Source: Flagellimonas abyssi (lineage in GTDB: Bacteria > Bacteroidota > Bacteroidia > Flavobacteriales > Flavobacteriaceae). Taken from it: a DNA stretch of 64,000 bases. A program made the position numbers and the translations under genes. This document shows positions 58,001-64,000 of the stretch, piece by piece (the stretch's first letter is position 1; each line of letters starts with the position of its first letter). The stretch spans positions 243,339-307,338 of the forward strand of contig NZ_JAHZSV010000005.1 of the NCBI RefSeq assembly GCF_019457905.1, given 5' to 3'. Below the pieces are notes generated by a model. It was given only the letters and a program-made list of their open reading frames with translations. It searched no databases and was not told the origin of the DNA.

Positions 58001-58571
58001 GAATGACATTATTGATGCTGATGACAGGGTGCTCCTTGGGGATTATAACCCCGAAGTGACCTATGGATTTGGAATTGATCTAGCTTATAAGGGATTTGAT
58101 CTGAACCTGAACTTTAATGGAACGATGGGGAGGGTAGCCTATGATTTGATGACCTCTAATTATTTGGAATATGGGGAAGCCTTTACCAATACAAACTACA
58201 ATTATTTCAACAACTATTGGGACCCTGTAAGCAATCCCGAGGGCTATTTGGCACCGCCGGATGCCTACGGGAACACCGCGACCCGTAAGGCCAGCAGAAA
58301 TCCCACAAGCTATAATGTTTTGGACGCGGATTATCTCAGGTTGCGAAGTGTGCAGTTGGGATACAATTTGCCTTCCGGTGTTTTGGACCAATTTCACTTG
58401 CAGGCCATGCGCGTTTATGTTTCGGCGAACAATCTCCATACATGGACCAAGTACAGGGGCATGAACCCTGATGGCGGGTATACGGGCAATCCGCTTGATA
58501 GGGGATATATACAAGGAACCACATCGGTGCCAAGGCTTATTTCCGTCGGCATCAATCTAACACTTCAATAA
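55095..58571 (+). CDS. susC-like: SusC/RagA TonB-dependent transporter with STN domain
   Basis: A 1158-residue outer-membrane transporter. A signal peptide ends near GANAQS (~36). An N-terminal secretin/TonB (STN) domain (~38-105, [23 protein letters not shown]) marks it as a signal-transducing SusC that talks to FecR. Residues ~135-215 are a carboxypeptidase-like beta domain ([18 protein letters not shown]), then [11 protein letters not shown] and the plug (~225-345, [48 protein letters not shown]-type motifs), then a ~800-residue barrel ending VGINLTLQ. The ATG at 55095 is preferred to a GTG at 55044. susD follows after 9 nt. Confidence 0.95.
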   Translation: [1158 protein letters not shown]

Positions 58572-58580
58572 AAAAGCATT

Positions 58581-59957
58581 ATGAAATTCAATAGAATCGT
58601 TATATACTCTTTCGCATTGCTTATTGGCATTGCTTGTGAGAATGAGCTCGAACAACTTCCTGAAACAGGGATATTGGCAGAAAATTATTACTCCACCCAG
58701 GAAAATGTGGAGTCGACCGTGACTGCAACCTATAATGAACTCCAAGCATTGTATGATTACTATATGATACTTTGGGGCGAAATTCCCTCCGATAATGCCT
58801 ATATCCAAGCACCGAACTCCAATGGGGGCGCCAGGCCTTTGGAGGATTTTTCATGGACCAGTACTTCTGGGTTTGTGGGCAGTATTTGGGAAAATTCCTA
58901 TGAAGGGATTTTTTATGCCAATACGGTGTTGTCCGTTATTGATGACGTGCTATATGACAGCGAGTCGCTTAAAAATATCAGGATTGGGGAAATGAAGTTT
59001 ATCAGGGGATTTTTATATGACAACCTTACCACGATTTATGGCGATGTCCCCTTGGTGTTGACCATTGATGACCCCACCTATGCATTTGATGATGCAAGGA
59101 CCCCGAAAACGGAGATATATGCCCAAATCGAGACAGATCTACTGGATGCGATCGAACTCTTGCCATCATCCAACAGTGCCGGTAGGCCCAATGCATATGC
59201 GGCCCGCGCCATCCTTGCCAAACATTATATGAAAACAAGGGATTTTGATAAGGCAGAAGCTCAATTGCAGATCATTGTTTCCTCGGGAAAGTATTCCCTT
59301 GTGGACATTGATGCACTTTTTGGTGTTGAAAATGAAGGCAACGATGAAGATGTTTTCAGTATCCAGTATGCATCCAATCTGGATGGAATGAGCGAGGGAA
59401 GTGAATACTACTATATGTTCACACAACCTGATGACCAAGGAGGCCTTGGGGCCATGGCCATGGAAAGTAGCCTGTATGAACTTTATGCTGCAGACGACCT
59501 AAGGAAAGGGTTGGTCACCGAATCCAGTAATGTCTACTACATCAACAAATGGACGCCTTCCCCCAATAATAGCACGGACGATGGCGGTGACAATCATTTT
59601 GTGGTTAGATATGCGGACGTACTGTTGCTCTATGCCGAATGTCTTAATGAGAATAACAAGATTGCAGCAGCGGCAACGTACCTTAATATGGTCAGAAACC
59701 GGGCAAATTTGGATGATACAACTGCTTCCGGCCAATCGGACATGCGAAGTGCCATTGCAATGGAAAGACGTTTGGAGCTCGCCGGAGAAGGCCATAGGTG
59801 GTTTGATTTACTGCGTACCGGCAAGGCATTGGAGACCATGAATGCTTTCTTTCAAAATGACGGAAGTAAAATTACCGTTGAAGCCTATCGATTGTTGTCA
59901 CCTTTGCCACAGGCCGAAGTCGACATCACCAAAATGGAGCAAAATCCCGGGTATTAA
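58581..59957 (+). CDS. susD-like: SusD/RagB nutrient-binding outer-membrane lipoprotein
   Basis: A 458-residue SusD-family lipoprotein (MKFNRIVIYSFALLIGIAC, Cys19) that lids the SusC channel and binds its ligand. Typical SusD features: NYYSTQENVESTVTATYNELQAL, FSWTSTSGFVGSIWENSYEGIFYANTVL, FIRGFLYDNLTTIYGDVPLVL, ARAILAKHYMKTRDFDKAEAQL (TPR part), VVRYADVLLLYAECLNE, and ERRLELAGEGHRWFDLLRTGKAL. It contains the usual four TPR-like helices and C-terminal sugar-binding-type region; actual ligand unknown. Pairs with the upstream SusC. Confidence 0.96.
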   Translation: MKFNRIVIYSFALLIGIACENELEQLPETGILAENYYSTQENVESTVTATYNELQALYDYYMILWGEIPSDNAYIQAPNSNGGARPLEDFSWTSTSGFVGSIWENSYEGIFYANTVLSVIDDVLYDSESLKNIRIGEMKFIRGFLYDNLTTIYGDVPLVLTIDDPTYAFDDARTPKTEIYAQIETDLLDAIELLPSSNSAGRPNAYAARAILAKHYMKTRDFDKAEAQLQIIVSSGKYSLVDIDALFGVENEGNDEDVFSIQYASNLDGMSEGSEYYYMFTQPDDQGGLGAMAMESSLYELYAADDLRKGLVTESSNVYYINKWTPSPNNSTDDGGDNHFVVRYADVLLLYAECLNENNKIAAAATYLNMVRNRANLDDTTASGQSDMRSAIAMERRLELAGEGHRWFDLLRTGKALETMNAFFQNDGSKITVEAYRLLSPLPQAEVDITKMEQNPGY

Positions 59958-59976
59958 ACTAAAATCAAAAAACCAA

Positions 59977-61500
59977 ATGAAACGTTTTTATAACATATTT
60001 TTATGGGTCGCTTGCATAGTGCCGATCCTACATGCATGCAATGTGGATAATACTGATTATTCTTTGGATACAAGAGATGTCTATATCGATTCCATAGTTA
60101 TTGAAGCTTCCAAGAACAACTGTGTCGGGGAAGATATCGAGGTGTCGGTGTCCAATTCCTCCAGAACCATTGCTGCGACCTTGCCCACGGAATGTGATGC
60201 AAGTGAAATTATCCTGACCATTTATACAAAGGAAGGTATCTCTGTGTCCCCTGCCTCAGGGTCGGGTTTCACTACAGGGGATTCCTCACTTTTGGTCTCA
60301 GGTTTTGGCCTTGAAGAGGAGTTTACGGTAAAATTGAATGTACTGGAACCATTTCAATCCGATGAGGAATTTGTGACGGTTTGGAGAGTTGCTTCGGACG
60401 AGGCCATTACCCTGCCCTTGACCGAAAATGGAACATATAATTTTAAAGTGTTTTGGGGGGATGGTGAAGACAGCATTGTGGCCGGGTATGATCTTGAATC
60501 TGCCACCCACATGTACTCCGAGGCAGGGGATTATACGGTAACCATATGGGGGAATATTGAAGGATTTAATTTTTATCAAACGGACCAAAGTGCCGATAAT
60601 ATATTGGATATTACCCGTTGGGGGCAAGTAAAACTCGGCAATGATGAGGCTTATTTTAGGGGGTGTTCCAACCTTCAGATAAGTGCAGTGGATGCCCCTG
60701 ACCTTACCGGAACCACCACGTTGAAGGCCATCTTCAGAGAGGCCACATCATTTAACAGCAACATCAACCACTGGGATGTGAGCGGTGTGTCCAATATGCA
60801 AGATGTTTTTTACAAGGCCACCAACTTTAACCAGCCCTTGAATCAATGGGACGTAAGCAATGTCAATACCTTCGAAACCATGTTCAGGGAATCTGCATTT
60901 GACCAAGATATTTCCAGTTGGGATGTGAGCAATGCCGTTACGTTGAAAAATATGTTCCGGGATGCTCCTTTTGATCAACCCATAGGCAATTGGGACGTTT
61001 CCAAGGTCACAAGTTTTCAATCCACTTTTAGGGGCAATGATGCGTTCAGCCAAGATTTATCAGGTTGGGGGGACAAACTCAATAATGTTGTCACCATGCG
61101 GGAGATGTTCAGGGACTCTGATTACGATGGTGATTTGAGCGCATGGGATGTCAGTCAGGTCGTTAGCATGTGGGATATGTTCAAGGACAGTGGTTTTAAC
61201 AATCCCTCAATTGCTAATTGGGATGTGAGCGGTCTGGACAATATGGAAACTATGTTTGGGGGCAATGATTGCGCGTTTAATCAAGATATTTCCGGATGGA
61301 ATGTCAGCAATGTGGTGAACATGCAGAACCTGTTCAAGGAGAACCTTGCCTTTAATCAAGATATTTCCGGTTGGGACGTTGGTAATGTACAGTGTAACTA
61401 TGATTTTGATAAAGATGCACCACAATGGGAAGATGCGTTTAAACCAAAGTTTAACGCAGATAAGACAGATAACAACGAATTCTGCAATAGGGATAATTAA
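59977..61500 (+). CDS. BspA-like (DUF285) surface lipoprotein of the SusCD locus
   Basis: A 507-residue lipoprotein from the ATG at 59977 (MKRFYNIFLWVACIVPILHA, Cys21). An in-frame start inside susD is unlikely. Residues ~25-130 look like a beta-sandwich, ~130-200 include a PKD-like unit (FKVFWGDGEDSIVAGYD, THMYSEAGDYTVTIWG), and ~245-470 hold about nine DUF285 repeats (FNSNINHWDVSGVSNMQDVF, FNQPLNQWDVSNVNTFETMF and so on). It follows susD by 19 nt and is followed by the phosphodiesterase gene, so it takes the place of the SGBP-type accessory binding protein of Sus loci. Confidence 0.88.
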   Translation: MKRFYNIFLWVACIVPILHACNVDNTDYSLDTRDVYIDSIVIEASKNNCVGEDIEVSVSNSSRTIAATLPTECDASEIILTIYTKEGISVSPASGSGFTTGDSSLLVSGFGLEEEFTVKLNVLEPFQSDEEFVTVWRVASDEAITLPLTENGTYNFKVFWGDGEDSIVAGYDLESATHMYSEAGDYTVTIWGNIEGFNFYQTDQSADNILDITRWGQVKLGNDEAYFRGCSNLQISAVDAPDLTGTTTLKAIFREATSFNSNINHWDVSGVSNMQDVFYKATNFNQPLNQWDVSNVNTFETMFRESAFDQDISSWDVSNAVTLKNMFRDAPFDQPIGNWDVSKVTSFQSTFRGNDAFSQDLSGWGDKLNNVVTMREMFRDSDYDGDLSAWDVSQVVSMWDMFKDSGFNNPSIANWDVSGLDNMETMFGGNDCAFNQDISGWNVSNVVNMQNLFKENLAFNQDISGWDVGNVQCNYDFDKDAPQWEDAFKPKFNADKTDNNEFCNRDN

Positions 61501-61516
61501 TGACCATAACTGATAA

Positions 61517-61543
61517 AGAAGGGACTCCGAAAGAGTCCCTTCT
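61517..61543 (+). promoter_or_regulatory. strong hairpin in leader of the PI-PLC-like gene
   Basis: AGAAGGGACTC (61517-61527) and GAGTCCCTTCT (61533-61543) are exact complements around a CGAAA loop, 20 nt before the next start codon. No T-run follows. It could slow, process or protect the message between the two genes. Confidence 0.65.
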
Positions 61544-61562
61544 AAATATAACTTCGGGTAGT

Positions 61563-63467
61563 ATGAAAATGTGGATTACGTTCAGTCTCGCTTTTTTGAG
61601 TTTTTTTATTAACTATGGATGTTCATCCGATGGAGGGGACCCATCGATCACAACACCAACGGATGACAGCGTTGATCCAGGTCCGGAACCAGTGGTGTTG
61701 GATTCCACAACGGCAATTTACAGACAATTTTTCTTTGAGGGCACCCATAACTCCTATTCAGGGAACTTGGCGGGTATGAAAAGGGAGGGTATCGAGACCC
61801 AATTGGAAGCGGGACTTCGTTTTTTTGAGTTTGACCTGTTTTCCTTCCATACACGAAAGGAACTTCAGGCGACATGGGCCGAGGAAGTAGATGCCTTTTC
61901 CGTTTTTGATTCTATGGGAGATACGTTTATGATCACCTATATGGATGCAACGGGAAAAACCACGGTATATAAAGTATTGGACGGTGAAACCGAAATATCA
62001 TCGGAAAAGACGGAGGTAAAATGGGAAGGGGTGGAACGAAAATTTTCAATAGTGTCCCGATCTACGGGTGAATATATCTTTAACTATGCTCCGGGAAATG
62101 GTGATTTGACGATTTATAGCTTCAACGGTAGCAGTTTGGAAGAAATCCATTCAGAGAATATCGGTGTTGCCAACATAGGTCTTTCCGCATTTGTTTTTAA
62201 TGACAACGTCTATTTGGGTGTGCATGCAAAGGATGGTCGCAGATACGATATTCTTAAAGTATCATTTGAGGAAGGAGGTGTTTCCATTGGAGCATCCATA
62301 TATGAACTGGCCTCGGTCTCTTCGGACGAGACCTTGTACCCATTTGAGCAGGACAATAGGCTATACCTATTTCGGCACAATGTGAACACCGTGACCAATT
62401 TTTCGGTGGAATCTGTAGATACCAGTGGAAGTATGTGGTCTAGAAGTGGCAGCACAACCGGTATATCAGATTTGCTCAAGGGAGCGGTGCAGGCAGTTCA
62501 AGCGGACGGAAAATTATTTGTGAACTCTTATGCGGCCAACGGCGACGTGGTGGGCTCACAATTGGTGATGGACAGCGGAACACCCATATTGGTATACGAG
62601 TACAATAACGAAGATGATATGTTGTCGAGTGCCGATGCAGGGGTGTACCCATCCAAGGGTGGATACTTCCTGCTTTTGGACAAGGGGGTGTCCGTTCAAT
62701 TGTCGAAAATGGATATCGGTGTCCTTTCATTGGGCCATGATGCTCCTGGAGATGAGGTAGATCTTACGGTTGATAATCCGCAATCCATCTTTCTGGCGGA
62801 TTGGATCGAATATATAGCTCAATGGAGCAATGCACATCCTGACCATGAACCCCTTTTCATCATGACGGAGCTAAAAGAATATGAACAATGGCTGGCAGAT
62901 GCCAAATGGCAAAATATCATCAAGCTGATGCAGGACAAGTTTGGAGACAAATTAAGGTATCACAGTTCAAGTGGGTTCCGCAATGAGCCTCTAGTGGATA
63001 CTGACAAGATTGTTGATGGTAAAACCCTTTATTTTATGGATGAAAAGGGATCTAAGGAAGGTGGGCTGTTGGGAAAAGTCATTCTCTACATTCAGCCCAA
63101 CAACAAGATTACCAAAAGTGAATACACCAATGATTTTGAACCTTTCAAAACCTCGGATGGAATACTTCAAGAAAACTTTCTTCAGCTCAAGCGCTATAGG
63201 GAAAATAATAAATTGGTGTCTCCAGATTGGAGGCATCCCAATAAGTATGGCAATGATATAGGTGCTTATATCGATGCAAAGGATGACAGTTATATCAGCC
63301 GTATATTCCATATGGAAAGTGCAGACGGTAATGGGCAATATGACAACATCCACTGTACTGATGTGATGTTTGGGGTATCTGATAGGCCCTATGAAGGATT
63401 GTATACGGATTATGCAAAGGAACAGCGCGTGAAGAACAAGCTCGAAAAGGTAGTGGGCTGTGATTGA
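61563..63467 (+). CDS. PI-PLC-like phosphodiesterase lipoprotein with large insert
   Basis: A 634-residue lipoprotein from the ATG at 61563 (MKMWITFSLAFLSFFINYGC, Cys20). FFEGTHNSYSGN (His62) and the following GIETQLEAGLRFFEFDLF match the first strand-helix of phosphatidylinositol-specific phospholipase C-X barrels, where His and Glu/Asp bind the phosphodiester and metal. The second catalytic His (SLGHDAPGDEVD, His392) is found only after ~290 residues of beta-propeller-like sequence (~95-385). The barrel then continues (NPQSIFLADWIEYIAQWSN, LFIMTELKEYEQW, LYFMDEKG) to the end. It should cleave a glycerophospho- or sugar-phosphodiester at the cell surface; the substrate is unknown. Last gene of the SusCD locus. 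Confidence 0.82.
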   Translation: MKMWITFSLAFLSFFINYGCSSDGGDPSITTPTDDSVDPGPEPVVLDSTTAIYRQFFFEGTHNSYSGNLAGMKREGIETQLEAGLRFFEFDLFSFHTRKELQATWAEEVDAFSVFDSMGDTFMITYMDATGKTTVYKVLDGETEISSEKTEVKWEGVERKFSIVSRSTGEYIFNYAPGNGDLTIYSFNGSSLEEIHSENIGVANIGLSAFVFNDNVYLGVHAKDGRRYDILKVSFEEGGVSIGASIYELASVSSDETLYPFEQDNRLYLFRHNVNTVTNFSVESVDTSGSMWSRSGSTTGISDLLKGAVQAVQADGKLFVNSYAANGDVVGSQLVMDSGTPILVYEYNNEDDMLSSADAGVYPSKGGYFLLLDKGVSVQLSKMDIGVLSLGHDAPGDEVDLTVDNPQSIFLADWIEYIAQWSNAHPDHEPLFIMTELKEYEQWLADAKWQNIIKLMQDKFGDKLRYHSSSGFRNEPLVDTDKIVDGKTLYFMDEKGSKEGGLLGKVILYIQPNNKITKSEYTNDFEPFKTSDGILQENFLQLKRYRENNKLVSPDWRHPNKYGNDIGAYIDAKDDSYISRIFHMESADGNGQYDNIHCTDVMFGVSDRPYEGLYTDYAKEQRVKNKLEKVVGCD

Positions 63468-63568
63468 ATGGTTTTTTAAGATTCAGGATTTTCAAGTCGC
63501 TGGATAAAAACTTATAGAAATCAAAGCGTCAAACCGTATGGTATTGTGTTTGTTTAATTGGTGATTGG

Positions 63569-63601
63569 TGTAGCAACTTTAATAGTGCTGCGCCTTTTTT
63601 T
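63569..63601 (+). terminator. possible terminator after the PI-PLC-like gene
   Basis: GTAGCA and TGCTGC (one G-T pair) can form a short weak stem around a ~12-nt loop, followed by GCC and seven T, about 100 nt after the stop codon. Confidence 0.45.
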
Positions 63602-63622
63602 AAATGCTATCCAAGCGGTCCG

Positions 63623-63786
63623 GTGGACGGGACTCGAAATTTTTTCCAAAATACCTCGTTTTTCAGGGCCTCCCAGAGGGTCAATAATGGGAGGCACCGA
63701 ATTGCTCACCTTTTAACAAATTTTAACCTTTTTAACATATAAAACGATGGATTTTGATACATATTGGAGGTTTGGTTTCAATATTG
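63623..63786 (+). repeat. island-bordering direct repeat, right copy
   Basis: Same orientation and about the same length as 48580-48742. The left end GTGGACGGGACTCGAA, the ~46-nt core (GGCACCGAATTGCTCACC to TTTTTAACAT) and the right end GGTTTGGTTTCAA are conserved exactly; spacers differ. No transposase relic adjoins this copy. Confidence 0.85.
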
Positions 63787-64000
63787 GTTGAACTATATGA
63801 TTTTTATTATAATCATACATTTGTTTAGATGAAACTTGGGAATAGTCTTTTTGGTTCGATTTTGAACCATTTTTTGTGGCATTGTCCGACCTTGATCGGG
63901 TCTTCCGTCAATCAGTTGAACCGGATAGGGGTCGAGGCAATAGCTTCCCTATTTTTAGGTTCGACATATACCTGATCTGCATTTTATTAATGAGGTAGCA
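63787..64000. other. right edge, no gene seen
   Basis: About 210 nt after the repeat. GGTTC-GATTTT-GAACC (63859-63874) is a short dyad. A 49-codon plus-strand frame from 63829 has no recognisable family and is not called. Confidence 0.4.

Noticed and set aside
63623..63660. tRNA gene suggested by TTCGAGTCCCGTCC on the minus strand
   Set aside because: The T-stem does not pair with the upstream bases, and no acceptor, D or anticodon arm can be folded; at most a tRNA-end-like motif in the repeat.
63829..63978. 49-codon plus-strand frame at the right edge
   Set aside because: No family similarity and low support; the dyad inside it suggests non-coding sequence.

Overview
The window reads as chromosome of a marine-type Flavobacteriaceae bacterium (Bacteroidota). 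The evidence is SusC/SusD and FecI/FecR families, DUF4382, DUF6428, a LytTR regulator, a bacterial SRP RNA driven by a Bacteroidota TTG-N19-TAnnTTTG promoter, few Shine-Dalgarno sequences, and about 40% G+C. A Muricauda/Allomuricauda-like genus is plausible by gene content, but that is inference. No rRNA, tRNA or CRISPR array was seen.

Layout. (1) 1-3.6 kb: signalling genes: a TPR histidine kinase followed by a response regulator cut by the window edge, two very small proteins, and a LytTR regulator whose receiver lacks the phospho-Asp. (2) 4-30 kb: ordinary housekeeping: thioesterase, glutaminyl cyclase, SRP RNA, fructose-6-phosphate aldolase-type transaldolase, ABC-F ATPase, pheT, leuA-leuB, RluA-type pseudouridine synthase, panB, sdaA, dnaK and a K+/H+-type antiporter. 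Several lipoproteins with thioredoxin-like domains and an atypical LuxR-type regulator lie among them. (3) 30-36.7 kb: DoxX, TlpA-like, DUF4382 and PD40 lipoproteins, then an arsenic operon (arsR, DUF6428, arsC-like, acr3). (4) 36.8-45.7 kb: a compact ten-gene operon divergent from ars that makes and matures molybdenum cofactor: NifS-like, xdhC, mocA, moaD, moeB-rhodanese, moaE, moaCB fusion, moaA, moeA and a TauE/SafE transporter. A one-domain ModE-like regulator converges on it. The ars and Moco operons share a short operator-like motif. (5) 45.8-48.2 kb: a large exported protein.

(6) 48.4-63.8 kb: an accessory island bracketed by two direct copies of a ~164-bp sequence (48580-48742 and 63623-63786). 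The left half holds wreckage (IS5-like, ISL3 and IS21 istB fragments and a frameshifted Fic fragment), a RelE/ParE-type toxin-antitoxin pair, and a lipoprotein with cadherin-like and BspA (DUF285) repeats whose central part is strikingly GC-rich. The right half is an apparently intact system: ECF sigma factor, FecR anti-sigma, SusC, SusD, a second BspA-repeat lipoprotein, and a lipoprotein whose PI-PLC-like barrel is interrupted by a ~290-residue insert. Together they look like a sigma/anti-sigma-controlled outer-membrane binding and uptake locus whose dedicated enzyme is a phosphodiesterase rather than a glycosidase. This is the most promising candidate for an undescribed system here.
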